Source: Trichomonas vaginalis G3
Lineage: Eukaryota > Parabasalia > Trichomonadida > Trichomonadidae
Length of the DNA: 64,000 nucleotides
Assembly (NCBI RefSeq): GCF_026262505.1
Contig: NC_067203.1
Location: 11,098,001 to 11,162,000, forward strand
Reading direction: 5' to 3'
The notes below the pieces were generated by a model that saw nothing but the letters and a program-made list of their open reading frames with translations, ran no database searches and was not told where the DNA came from. A program made the position numbers and the translations under genes. Below are positions 1 through 11,000 of this stretch, in pieces. Numbering within the stretch: position 1 is the stretch's first letter; each line of letters opens with the position of its first letter.

Positions 1-132
1 GAAAACAAGTTCTTGACAATTAAATATGAACAATGGGATTACATGAAAACTAGAGATCCTATATTCATTGGAGTTTATGCAAGATCTGCCAGACCAACAA
101 ATTGCACATTTATTCCTGTTAAGCTCACATAA
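1..132 (+). CDS. C-terminal end of an unrecognised protein (partial)
   Basis: Frame 1 is open from the first base to a TAA at 130-132, giving about 43 residues that end in IGVYARSARPTNCTFIPVKL. The alternating hydrophobic pattern and IGVYA core look like the last strands of a beta-sandwich, as in pre-peptidase C-terminal (PPC) domains of secreted trichomonad proteins, but this is inference from a short stretch. The rest of the gene lies upstream of the window. Confidence 0.45.
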   Translation, partial: ENKFLTIKYEQWDYMKTRDPIFIGVYARSARPTNCTFIPVKLT

Positions 133-234
133 TTTTTTAATGTTATTTATTTTGTTCTCATTTTATACACAAAATAAACATATGTTTGTATCGTAATCTA
201 AAGACTATCAATTTTTCAATGTGTTCTCATCCTT

Positions 235-433
235 GTGCAAATGTTTCCTTTTGAACACATTGAAAAAGATAAATATGGATGCACAGCTCTTCACCATGCA
301 ACACATAATAATAAAGAAACAGATGAACTCCTCATTTCATATGGGGCAAATATCAATGGAAAAGTTATACAAGGATTCACAGCTCTTATATTTACTGGAA
401 TTTTTTTTCACCTAAAAATGATAAATAGTAAAG
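235..433 (+). pseudogene. Ankyrin-repeat gene fragment
   Basis: The frame holds one clear ankyrin repeat: DKYGCTALHHATHNNKE, then a LLISYGANIN helix-turn and the start of the next repeat (GFTALIF). This matches the trichomonad ankyrin family with a 33-residue TALHxA core. There is no long ankyrin frame around it. The reading frame runs into a TA-flanked miniature element at 434 and stops there, so this is a scrap, perhaps cut by that insertion. No initiator motif was seen upstream. Confidence 0.6.
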
Positions 434-661
434 TACTTAAGGGTGCACTTACCACTTTCTGACATTCTCTCAATTTTTTTGACATCCAAGCTTTATATCA
501 TAATTTTCTCAGGTAAAAAGTCATTAACTTTGTTCGGAAAGAAGTTATTTTAAATCACTACTTAGTACCTTATATTACTGTTATACTTTTTTTGCAATCA
601 TAATAAAGATATATTGATATTGTGGGAGCATATCAAAAAGTGGTAAGTGCACCCTTAAGTA
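434..661. mobile_element. MITE with 23-25 bp terminal inverted repeats and TA flanks
   Basis: Bases 434-458 and 637-661 are perfect reverse complements, beginning TA then CTTAAGGGTGCACTTACC. The interior (about 180 bp) has no frame. A TA dinucleotide at each outer edge is the target duplication typical of Tc1/mariner elements, so I read this as a non-autonomous mariner-type MITE. Its termini are still identical, which suggests a fairly recent insertion. It interrupts the ankyrin scrap on its left. Confidence 0.75.
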
Positions 662-1589
662 ACAATTGATCTGTAGTGACAACACAATTCAAATAATTTA
701 TATACTTCATGTCTAAATAGTAATTGTACTAGAAAATATATTTCTATTTCTCAAATTTCAAAAATGAAATTTTGTGTAATAACATTTAGAGATATCAAAC
801 ATTATAGGATGTTTTATATCAATTGATAACGATAATTGTGGAGTATGGCCTTTTATGCGCATTTAATCTTAAGACATCATATTTATAAAATGAGATTAAA
901 TCAGAAGGACTTCTTAATAAAGCAAATTTAACATAGGTAATAATATTCTTATACTATTTTTGGATTTTTATAGAGATTTTAATCTTTTCAAATTTTTATC
1001 CGATATTGATTAAATTGATAGTGTATTAATAATTAAATACGAATTGATAATGCAACTTTGGACAAAATTAATGATAAATACTTAAGTTTAAGAATTTTTC
1101 TTTTGATATCATTGATTTGATTAATTTCACTAAGTAAATAATGATCAAATAAATACAGATATTATATTTCATTGACTGAATTTCCGATTGGATGCGATTC
1201 AAATAATCGCAATTTCGGAATTCAAGTCAATTTTACAAATCATTGAGAATTTATGAAATTGTTTTGATAAGTGATTAATTTAAAAACAAATTTCAAAATT
1301 AATAAAAGTCAGTTAGATCATCACAAAAAATTATCGGTTTAGACAAAAAATTGAAGCGACAGACCCTTTATGCCAAAGAAACAGACGCATAATTTCCTAA
1401 CATAGAATGAGTTTTGCTTAAGATCAATTTCTTTGGATTATATCGTAACGTCCTCAAAAATTGACCTTTCACAAAAATATTTTACGCTTGTTCTTAATTA
1501 CAACACATAAATACAATTATTGACGAACAATCTGCAATTGTAAATCAATCAAAAATTTGTATAAATTCAAATATTTTAAAAATATTTTG
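662..1589. other. AT-rich intergenic stretch, no gene seen
   Basis: About 930 bp of AT-rich sequence with no frame above background and no clear repeat or RNA gene. Confidence 0.6.
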
Positions 1590-1949
1590 ATGGAAAAGGC
1601 ACCCAACAAGCGCGTTTCTAAAGAGGTTAAAGAGGATGTAAATCGGATAGAACAACTCAAACTGAAATTTATAGTCATTAGGATGTGGTTTACATGCGGC
1701 GAAACACCACCACAATCAGTTAAAATAACAATATTCGGAGTACTTGCTCTAATCTTTGCAGCGTTCAAAGTAGGAACAAATTGCTACAAAAGCATTAGAT
1801 ATCTTGACCATAAAACACCTCAAAACTATGCCTTATTGGTAACCACGATTTTTATTGTTGTCCCTTCATTATATATACTATTTATATCATTCTGCTGCTG
1901 GAGAAGAATAGCAGGATATGATTGGTGGATGATCCCCCACCTTACTTAA
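1590..1949 (+). CDS. TMEM230/TMEM134-like two-pass membrane protein
   Basis: 119 residues starting at the only in-frame ATG near the front (MEKAPNKRV). A basic N-terminal part is followed by two hydrophobic segments, roughly residues 48-68 (ITIFGVLALIFAAF region) and 81-104 (ALLVTTIFIVVPSLYILFIS region). The tail CCWRRIAGYDWWMIPHL resembles the conserved end of TMEM230 proteins, where a P-x-x-Y before the second helix end is followed by a GY-x-x-x-x-IP motif. TMEM230 proteins act in vesicle trafficking. The fold call rests on topology plus this tail; a lineage-specific membrane protein is the alternative. Confidence 0.5.
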   Translation: MEKAPNKRVSKEVKEDVNRIEQLKLKFIVIRMWFTCGETPPQSVKITIFGVLALIFAAFKVGTNCYKSIRYLDHKTPQNYALLVTTIFIVVPSLYILFISFCCWRRIAGYDWWMIPHLT

Positions 1950-2110
1950 TTATTTTTCATGCTAAAGTTTGTTTGTATTCTGAAAATTTGATCAATTTTT
2001 GAAAAGAGATTGATGCTTATGAAAAAGTGCATCATATTTCCTGATTTTGCATCTTCGGCTTATCCGGCAAGGCAAAATCTTTACTTTTCAAAATAATAAA
2101 TAAACGTATT

Positions 2111-2121
2111 TCATTTTCTCA
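2111..2121 (+). promoter_or_regulatory. Trichomonad initiator (Inr) of the centrin gene
   Basis: TCATTTTCTCA sits 7 bases before the centrin ATG and closely matches the trichomonad Inr (TCA, pyrimidine, T/A, then T-rich with TCA), which sets the transcription start just upstream of the start codon. Confidence 0.7.
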
Positions 2122-2127
2122 GAAAAA

Positions 2128-2610
2128 ATGTCTGACAAGAAAGAGGCAAAGGGACGTGGCGAGCTTTCCGAGGAGCAGCGCCAGGAAATCCGTGAAGCTT
2201 TCGATCTTTTTGATACCGATGGTTCTGGTTCAATTGATGCTAAAGAATTGAAAGTTGCTATGAAGGCTCTTGGTTTCGAACCTACAAAGGAAGAAATTCG
2301 CCGCATGATTTCTGATGTTGATACAGACGGTACAGGTGCTATCAGCTTCGCGCAATTCCTTCAGATGATGACTAAAAAGATGGAAGAACGCAATCCAGAA
2401 GATGAAATAAGAAAAGCCTTCCGTCTTTTCGATGATGGTAATACAGGTCGTATTTCATTTAAAAATCTTAAGCGTGTTTCAGTCGAGCTTGGTGAAAATC
2501 TTACAGATGAAGAGCTTCGTGAAATGATTGAAGAAGCAGATCGTGATAACGATGGCGAAGTTTCCTATGAAGAATTCGTTCATATCATGAAGAAGACTTC
2601 CCTCTTCTAA
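2128..2610 (+). CDS. Centrin (caltractin)
   Basis: 160 residues with the full centrin layout: a short basic N-terminus, then four EF-hands. The loops are [36 protein letters not shown] and [12 protein letters not shown]. The third loop lacks the usual residue pattern for strong calcium binding but keeps the centrin signature [22 protein letters not shown]. Centrins are small contractile calcium-binding proteins of basal bodies, important in a cell with several flagella. The ATG is supported by an adjacent Inr. The C-terminal KKTSLF matches the hydrophobic centrin tail. Codons here are richer in C/G than in neighbouring genes, consistent with high expression. Confidence 0.95.
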   Translation: MSDKKEAKGRGELSEEQRQEIREAFDLFDTDGSGSIDAKELKVAMKALGFEPTKEEIRRMISDVDTDGTGAISFAQFLQMMTKKMEERNPEDEIRKAFRLFDDGNTGRISFKNLKRVSVELGENLTDEELREMIEEADRDNDGEVSYEEFVHIMKKTSLF

Positions 2611-3313
2611 GATTCTTTGTTAATGCACAACCAAAATGCGTTCTCACAACTGTGAAACTCTAATTCTACCAATGTATTCAAAGCACAATATATTCTTGTT
2701 ATACTCAAATTTTATTCTTGAAATAAATGTAAGAAGTTATGATCTAAATTTGAAGCAAGCTAGCGCAACACAAACATATTTTTACATCCTTTTATCAATC
2801 CATATTTCAATATCTCAATTTTTTAATTGTAATTTTGTTTATTGATACTTAGCATTCTTATAATCTCTTCAGTTCCACCATAATATTCATTTATATACTT
2901 CCACATAACTTTTCTATCAATTATCGTTTCGATTCATATTGAATATTGTAATTATTCAATTCACAGCTAATGAATCTCCAATGTTTCATAGATGTTATTC
3001 ATAATTTCGATGATTAGAACAAAATCAACCATTTCGATATCCAAGAATTGAATCAGTCCGAATGTTTATAATTATTGAGATAATAATAGTTTTCATAGGA
3101 TGAGATACACTCAGTTAACAGTTAAAAATTGAAAATAGATTTCAATAATCAAGGTTTGAATTTAAAAATCAGGAATAGCTCAAATTCCGAGCATTTCTAG
3201 ATGAGGGATTTCATACTTTATGCATGCTAATACTCACTTCGTCATACTTTTTGCTAGACATACATTGCATACTTTTAGAAACGTATAAAAATAAGTTTAT
3301 AATTTTTCGAAGA
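2611..3313. other. Intergenic, no gene seen
   Basis: About 700 bp of AT-rich sequence. A 69-codon frame at 2636-2845 has no family features and no Inr; I see nothing else. Confidence 0.55.
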
Positions 3314-6286
3314 ATGGAAGAGCCTGATGATAATCAAGCTTTTATCCATAATGTGTGCAAAAAAACTGCACAACTAACAAGAGTAGCTGCAGATTTCCAA
3401 GATGCACATTTTGATCAAGCCATGCTTATAAAAAACCTTCAAAAACACTATTTTCAACTATATGATTCAGTAATCGAACAAACAAGGAAGAATGCACAAG
3501 ATGCATTCAATGCTCTCGTGAAATACCGTAAAGCTCAAATAGAAGATTCATGCCATGAGTATGGATTACAATACAAACAAATTAAATCCGATTTTGCAAG
3601 GATTCTTAACGAAAAATCAACACAACTGAATAATATATCACGTGAAGCTAAGCTTTGCCATAGAAATGTCAAGGAAATGACACGAGACTCAATTTTATTA
3701 GCAAAATCAGTTTTATCTACTGCAGATGAAGTCGAAAAAAGCTTAAATGCACAAGCAAGATGCCAAACACCAACATTAAATATCGACAATAAACAAGATT
3801 TAATTGAAATACGAAAGAAAATTAGCGATGAAAAAAAGCGTCATCAAAAAGTTACAAATGATATTAAAGAACTTTACAAAAGTCAAGCTTTGGAGTTCAA
3901 AAATAAAGTCAGAGCAATCTTAGTCAAAGAAATTCAAAAGCGAAAACCATATTTTTCAAATGTTACAGATAAACTCAAGCAATTACAGAACGACATTACA
4001 ATACTTCATGATGACTACATGAAATCTCTCGAGGAAGCCAAAATTTTCGAAAAGGAAGCCTACAACAAGCGAGAACAAGTTATGAATCTTACTAACCTTG
4101 AAGTTAAAGAAATTGGTGATGAAATAAAGAAGATTAAAGTATCAATACAGACAGAAAACAAGACTTCTACTGAAAGACTTGCAAATGCAAGAAAAATTTT
4201 AAAGAATGGAAGAGCTTCTCAATCAGCGATCATCAGAGAGATATCAAAAATCGTTGATAGACAACGCGATGATAGTAGAGATCTCGAAAGATCCATTGCA
4301 CAACGAAGAAAAGAAAGATTAGAACAATTAGCTTCCCAGGAAACAGGGTTAATGCAACAGCATAAGACAGAACTCCAAATGAAGCTATCAGAAATCTCTT
4401 TGCAACGCCAGATTATTGATGAAAGACAATTGACTACAGATCATTTGAGGGAAAAGTCAAGAAACTTAGTTGACATGTTCATGAATGACCTCAGAGAGTT
4501 CAGTTCTACGTTCGATAAGTCATTACAGAAGATGGAATTCGACATTAACTCATTATTTAATACAGAAAAGATGAAATACGGCCAAATGAACGATGACCAG
4601 TACAATGGACTTAATTCATCCTTTACATCCATCTACGAAGAGTCAAGGCACCACAGAAAAGAAGTTAGAAAGTCCAGCCACAAAATGAAGAAAGATTTGA
4701 CAGAATTAAAGGCCAAAATAACAACAGACGGAGAAGAAAGAGAAAGAACAAACAACATTAAAAGAGAAGAGTACGAAAACAAGTTTAAAGAAATCATGGC
4801 AGAAAGAAGATCCCAAAAAGAGGAAAGATGCAAATCAATGTCGAATAAACATTCTCAAAAAGATGACCAAGCATTTATCACTTTTCAAAATGATCTTTCA
4901 GCGAAACGTGATGAAATACAGAAGAATAACAAGATACCAGAGATGACATATACATTGACATACGAAGAAACCGAGTTCAAACACGAGAAAGATACTTTGG
5001 AAGCAACTTTAGATATAATTTCTCGCCAAATCGAATCAATGCAAAACAACAAAGAAATTCGAATGGCAGAACTCGCAAGCGACGTTGTTAATGCAGACAA
5101 GAATAAGAGGATGCTTGAGAGACAGCTGAAAACAGCAAGAGATGAGATAAACCAGGAATACGAACTTACTTTACAAGTCGATCAAGTTCAATTGGCCGAT
5201 AAAATTGACAAAATTTCTTTGCTTTACAACGCTGATGAAAATGAAAGAGGCAGAGAAGTAATTGAAGCAATCAGAAGAGTGAAACAGACAGAGAACAGAA
5301 CAAAGGAAATCGTGAAAAGGAAAATGGACGAACACAACGCAAAAATGAAAGAAATTCACAACCAAATGAATCAGATCAAAGAAAGAATCAGAAAATTATC
5401 AACAGGAGAAGATGAAAATGTCCTGAAACAGAAACTAGTTGATATGCAGAAAGAACAGACACAAAAACTCCAAGATGTTGAAGTATCTTACAACAAATTG
5501 AAGCAATATTTCAGACAACTCTTCAAACAAATTGAAAATGATTTTCAGAAGCAAAAGGATGAAATAAAAGCAAGTGAAGAACAAGATTTAGCTCAATTCA
5601 AAGAAGGTGAAAATCATTATCAGCTGAAACATGAGAAACTCAGGCAAGAAACAGATGAAAAGAAACAGGAAATTGAAGAAAAATTCTCCGAAAAGAAACA
5701 AGAAATCGAAGTTGAGCATCAAAAATTGATTGAAAACATGAAACGAAGAATTGAAAGTGCCCAAAGGAATTTCGAAGAATACAATGAAGATATGAACAAG
5801 AAATACACTGAATTCCAGAAGAAATGCGATGAAGAATATGACAATTCTATGGAAAATTTGCCTCCAAGAATGCAAACACAAATCAATGAATTGATTGATC
5901 AAAACAAAGATTTACATTCTAAAATGGAAGAACTCAATCAAAAGGTTTCTGATTTAAGATATGAATACTTCACAAACGAAACAAGAGTTGTTGACAAGAA
6001 CAAAATTAACACTCTAAAGAAGGAATCAGAAACAAAAATAACAGAAATTGCAGAAGCATTCAAACCATTATTTGGCTTGAAGATGAGAAGATACACTCAT
6101 CCAGTATTTTATAGAACTGTAGCAACAAACACTGACACTGATCCAATTCCGAGATCAGCATGGGATGTTGGCAAACCAACACCACTTGGCGAAAGACCTT
6201 CAACTGGTGCACACAGATCTAAAGCATCAATTGTCTTCCCAAGATCAGCAAGAATGTCAGCAGACAATCTAAACATGCTGCAGTAA
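3314..6286 (+). CDS. Large coiled-coil cytoskeletal protein
   Basis: I start at MEEPDDNQAF; an upstream in-frame ATG at 3224 would add 30 hydrophobic residues that look like untranslated sequence. The remaining 990 residues are almost wholly charged heptad-like coiled coil (for example EEKFSEKKQEIEVEHQKL around residue 800), with no catalytic motif. The last 80 residues are not coiled: a TNTDTDPIPRSAWDVGKPTP stretch and a Ser/Arg-rich end (KASIVFPRSARMSADN) that could be a docking or phosphorylation tail. A role in the axostyle, costa or basal-body cytoskeleton is likely by type, but no named family is recognised. Lying next to centrin may be chance. Confidence 0.8.
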   Translation: MEEPDDNQAFIHNVCKKTAQLTRVAADFQDAHFDQAMLIKNLQKHYFQLYDSVIEQTRKNAQDAFNALVKYRKAQIEDSCHEYGLQYKQIKSDFARILNEKSTQLNNISREAKLCHRNVKEMTRDSILLAKSVLSTADEVEKSLNAQARCQTPTLNIDNKQDLIEIRKKISDEKKRHQKVTNDIKELYKSQALEFKNKVRAILVKEIQKRKPYFSNVTDKLKQLQNDITILHDDYMKSLEEAKIFEKEAYNKREQVMNLTNLEVKEIGDEIKKIKVSIQTENKTSTERLANARKILKNGRASQSAIIREISKIVDRQRDDSRDLERSIAQRRKERLEQLASQETGLMQQHKTELQMKLSEISLQRQIIDERQLTTDHLREKSRNLVDMFMNDLREFSSTFDKSLQKMEFDINSLFNTEKMKYGQMNDDQYNGLNSSFTSIYEESRHHRKEVRKSSHKMKKDLTELKAKITTDGEERERTNNIKREEYENKFKEIMAERRSQKEERCKSMSNKHSQKDDQAFITFQNDLSAKRDEIQKNNKIPEMTYTLTYEETEFKHEKDTLEATLDIISRQIESMQNNKEIRMAELASDVVNADKNKRMLERQLKTARDEINQEYELTLQVDQVQLADKIDKISLLYNADENERGREVIEAIRRVKQTENRTKEIVKRKMDEHNAKMKEIHNQMNQIKERIRKLSTGEDENVLKQKLVDMQKEQTQKLQDVEVSYNKLKQYFRQLFKQIENDFQKQKDEIKASEEQDLAQFKEGENHYQLKHEKLRQETDEKKQEIEEKFSEKKQEIEVEHQKLIENMKRRIESAQRNFEEYNEDMNKKYTEFQKKCDEEYDNSMENLPPRMQTQINELIDQNKDLHSKMEELNQKVSDLRYEYFTNETRVVDKNKINTLKKESETKITEIAEAFKPLFGLKMRRYTHPVFYRTVATNTDTDPIPRSAWDVGKPTPLGERPSTGAHRSKASIVFPRSARMSADNLNMLQ

Positions 6287-6442
6287 TTTTATTTTGTATA
6301 TATTATATGTTTTATTTATATATTTGTTTATTTATTTGTTTTAATACTAATAAAAAAATAAAGAAATCAAAGAAAAGATATTTTGTAAGCTCAATAAAGA
6401 GCAATATTTAATTTTTTAGTTCGAATTTCGAATTGAATTCTT

Positions 6443-7137
6443 TTAATTCTTCTTTGGAGCGTACCTTAACCATACTCCGTTGTCTCCGACACGCTGAACA
6501 TCAATAAGGTCGAACTCAAGAGGTGGTGAATCAGTATCTTCTGGATTTCTTCTGATGAAAGATACATCTGTGCTCCTACCGTCAGTTGTTGGGGCGATAA
6601 CATATGAAAGTTCATCAACCAATCCTGCTCTCAAGAGTGACCAGTTGACCATTCCACCGCCTTGAACGGCAATTGATTTGAGATGGAATGTATTCTTCAG
6701 TTTCGAAAGCATTAATTTCCAATCAACAGTGTTGTCACCGCATATGATATATGAAATTCCTTTGCTGCGCAAGTAGTTTTTGTACTGCGCTGATGCTTGA
6801 TTTGTCAAGACTTCAATAATATCGGAATCTTGACCCCAATAGTGAGCAACATTTTCTTTCCAGTCGAGTTTTCCTTTTGGATCTACAGCAATGGCAACAA
6901 TATCGAGGTTTCTTTTACCTTCTTCATGGAACTCAAGTCAACTGTCTCATTGTGAGTACAGATAGCATCAAATGTAGCTCTTCCACATAACCATGCATCA
7001 CGCTCATGAAAACCTAATGTCCTGCCAAACTCTCCTCTTAAGTTAAGGAGGCTTTGTGTGTTGAAGATATTACCTGTAATCTTTCCATCCATTGATGGAA
7101 TAACATGTATGAACACGTAAGGTCTCTCAGAGGACAT
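6443..7137 (-). pseudogene. RibD C-terminal/dihydrofolate-reductase-like reductase, one frameshift
   Basis: On the minus strand the start MSSERPYVFIHVIPSMDGKI carries the SxDGKI motif of RibD_C/DHFR-type reductases. The second part has GGGMVNWSLLRAGLVDEL, matching the G-G-x-x-(x)-LL-x-x-GLVDE signature that binds NADPH. The halves are in different frames: a single missing base near 6940 (after the VD codons) shifts the first frame to a premature stop, while the other frame continues with KRNLDIVAIAVDPKG. The full length would be about 230 residues, normal for the family. Such stand-alone reductases are common in bacteria, so lateral gain is plausible. It is either a young pseudogene or an assembly error; the Inr is still intact. 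Confidence 0.8.
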
Positions 7138-7150
7138 CGTGAAAAAATGA
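7138..7150 (-). promoter_or_regulatory. Inr of the reductase gene
   Basis: On the minus strand TCATTTTTTCACG directly precedes the ATG at 7137, a good trichomonad Inr match. Confidence 0.6.
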
Positions 7151-8075
7151 AAATTCTTTTTTCACTTCAAAATTTTTGTAATCGAATTTTACAAGTTTCG
7201 ATTCCAATAATTTTGAAGATCAAAAGAATGAAATTTTCGCATTGACTTTTTCATAAATTGAGGGAAAAATTGTATTTTTTTGTGTGACGAAAAACAATTC
7301 TATTCAAAGTATTCAATTTTGAATACGGTCTCAATTTAAATTTTTGGATCATTGGTTCTGCATTCTTATGTTATCATAGTTTAATAAAAAATATAAATCT
7401 CTGAGCATAGTGTGAATTCACACTTCTCAAATTTTTGACATTCAATTTTTTTAAATGAGAAGCAAAATTTTGTAAATGTTTTGAATTTTGTGAATAAAAC
7501 ATGGAAATCAAATATCAGTTACGAATTTAAATGATATTAGATTCGTTTCTCAAAAAAGAAACATTAACTATAAAGAAAAAGTTTTTTTTAATTATAAATA
7601 ATATTTTTTTTAATATTTATCTAGAAGAAATGGATAGCATATTGTACATTTTCCTGTAAATATGCCTTTGATACAACCTCCTTTTAATAAATAGTGAATC
7701 TCATATCATCTAAAAGGATTTAATATTAAAATGCATTTGATACAACCTCCTTAAGATCTACAAATCATGAATAGATTCTTGAAAATTAAAATATTTATTT
7801 ATAAAATATTAAGTCATTTTTAGGAAATAAATGCATTGCCATTCAAAAAAGAAGGGATTTCCTTACATTTATATTTGATGTTTCTATAGTATATCTATGC
7901 AAATCAATATAAACTTTTTTGAGCCCATTTATAATCATATAGTAATACTGAATGTGTTTGAAATTACTGGTATTACAAGATACTTGTAATTTAGTTCATA
8001 AATTGAAAAGTATTATATGAAAAATTGAATTTTTTTTTTTGATCAAAAACATTTAAGTCAGTTTTTTAAATATAA
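7151..8075. other. Intergenic with a short direct repeat
   Basis: About 920 bp, AT-rich, no gene. TTTGATACAACCTCCTT occurs twice about 70 bp apart (near 7667 and 7737), possibly the edges of a decayed insertion. Nothing else is recognised. Confidence 0.5.
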
Positions 8076-11000
8076 TCAATGACAATGGACACATGTGCAG
8101 TAGTCATGATTATGATGGTGTTCGCATTCATCATGACAATGGCATTCTTCTTTTGGTAATTCGAAACCAAGTTTATCTGCAATCATCTTAACAATGTTTG
8201 TAAATTTGTTTGCAATTGCATTTTGAAGGGGAGTTTCTCCTGTTTTATCAGGAATATTTGGATTAATATCTTCCCTTGTGAGAAGTAAAGCAACAACATT
8301 TTCGTGGTTATTAATTGTAGCAGTGAACAAAGGAGTATTTCCGTTCTCTGCAACAGCATTAACATCAACATAATCAATAGCAATAAGAGATCTTACAACA
8401 GATGCAAATCCACGGCTACAAGCTGCGTAAAGAGGAGTTTCTCCATAAACAGAATATGTGTTGACATTCACACCAGCTTCAATCAAGAATGCAACAATTC
8501 CAGAGTTTCCATAAGAAGCTGCCATAAAAAGGGGAGTTCTTTTACCTTTACCAGCAATTTCCATGTCGATATTATCATAATTACTCAAAAATTCAACAGT
8601 TGAAAGTTGATCATTTCTACATGCAAGCAAAAACGCTGTTTGGCCATTGTTGTTTTGTGTATTTATATCAACTTTGTCATCATTAAGAATGATTTCAATG
8701 AAATTGTTCAATCCTTTTTCAGCACATTTATGCAGCAACAAATCACCATTAGATGTTTTCCTTGTGAAACAAGAAGTAGATATTTTAGATAGTAATTCAA
8801 ACAACTCGAAGTTTTCTGTTTCAATTGACTTGAGGAAATGATCAATGTGCGGTGAAAAATCTTTACAATAATTAGACAGGAACTCAATTGTTTCTTGATT
8901 TCCACCTAAAATAGCTTCTCCAAAGACATCTCCATTAAATTCAACACCTTTATCTCTCAAGTATTTAAGATTTTGCAAATTACCATATTTTGCACATTCG
9001 ATTGCTGCCAATTTCTTCTGTTCATCATCCAACACGAATTTACTATTGGTGAAGAACAATTCCATGAATTGAGTATTTGGAATTCTTGCTGCCAAAACAA
9101 AAGCTGATTGTCCTTTTTTATTTTTGACATTTATATCTGTTTTGTCATTTTTAATGAGAATTTCCATGATATCGAAATATCCTAAATGAGATGCAACCAA
9201 CAATGATGTATCTCCTGAATTATCTTTCTCATTAACATCAATATCTAATTTTTCAAGTAAAAGAGACAAAATCTTTGGTTGATTATTTGAAGCTGCAAGA
9301 CATAAAATATTTCTTCCTGTCCAATCTTTGACAGATTTGTCAATATCTTTATCATTTATAAGTAATTCAACAACATCGTAATGTCCACGACAAACAGCGA
9401 TTGTAAAGCAATTGTAGTTATTTAATGAAATAACGTTTTTCTTACAACCTTTTTCGATCATCATTTTTGCAATTTCTAAATATCCATTTTCACAAGCATG
9501 ATACAATGCATTTTGATTTTGAATGTCACAACAGTTCACATCTGTCACTTTTTCAAGTAAAAACTTCACTATTTTTTCATTTCCTGAAATAGATGCCGCA
9601 ATAAGTGGTGACATGTTATTGTTATCAGAGACAGTTAATAACTGTGGATTTCTCTGATAAATTATTTCCATAATTTCGAAATTTCCAGTCAAGCAGCTTG
9701 CCAAAAAACAAGATTCACCGAAATTAGTTAAAACAGAGACATCAATATCTTCAAACGATAAAAGTGTCATTGCGATTTCATTTTTCTTTGTTGAAATAGC
9801 AACAAATAAAGGAGTTTCTCCATTTGCGTCTTTCTTATTAATTTCCGTTGTTTCAATCATTGCAAGTTCTTCAACAATGTCATGATAACCATTTCTAATT
9901 GCAACAGCTAAAGGAGTGTCTCCTTTTTGGTCACCTTCGTTTAAATCAATATTTTTAGTTTTAGAAAGAATTGAAACAATTTCTTTTAAGTTCTTTTCAG
10001 CTGCGATATAAAGAGGTGTTTTTCCTTTTAGCATCAAATGATAGTTTATATCTTCCCTTGATGAAAGAATTCGAACAATTTCTATTTCGTTGTTTTCAAC
10101 TGCAGTTAAAATTGGAGTTTGACCGTTTACAATTTCATTCATTGGTGTTTGAGGTATTTTCGAGAGGAACTCAACAATATCGACATGAGATCTAAGTATA
10201 GAACCATAGATTGCGTTCATATGGTTCTCAACAAAGAAAGTTCTCGCATTATTATTATATAATTCATTAATCATACGATAATGACCTTCTATGCATGCGT
10301 ACATGAAAGCTTTATCAAGAATAGGATAGACAGGATCTATAGGATTCATAAAATTCTGTATAATGAACTTAAGAGATTCGAATTTTCTTGTAATTACAGC
10401 AACATATAAGTTATTTTCAAGTTTTACGCAGTAACTAAGAATGTCTTTGTTAGCTCCGGCAATTGCGTAGTCATTGACATGATCTGAAGGTACATTAATA
10501 CTTTTTAAGTAATTAAAACAGTTTAATGAACCATAAAGTGCTGCCAATTGAAGTAAATCAGGATTATGCTGTTCTACATGAAGAAGTTCGAAACACTTTT
10601 TCTGGCTTTTGTAATCTTTTTGGATTAATCCTTCTTCTAAATATTCAATTAAGCGATCAGTATTATCGTTTTTGATTATGTACTCTATAGAATCTGGCGG
10701 AAATGTGAATGTAATGTTTGAAACATCAAACAAGTCTTCTTTGAGATCCGATTTTTGGAAAATTCCTAAAACTAAACATTGCTTTAAGAAGTAATGAATG
10801 TTTATCAAGTTTCCGAAGTACTTCGCTTGATTAATCGCAGTTTTAATTTGGCTAACTAAAATTTCTTGGAAATCAATTTCGAAATCTTTGGCATAATTTT
10901 CAAAGATATAGCTTAAAACAGCTACTATACTGTCAACATTTTGAGGCTGAGCGATTGATGAATATATGAACTCTTTTGCGAGAATTTTGAATTTTATTTC

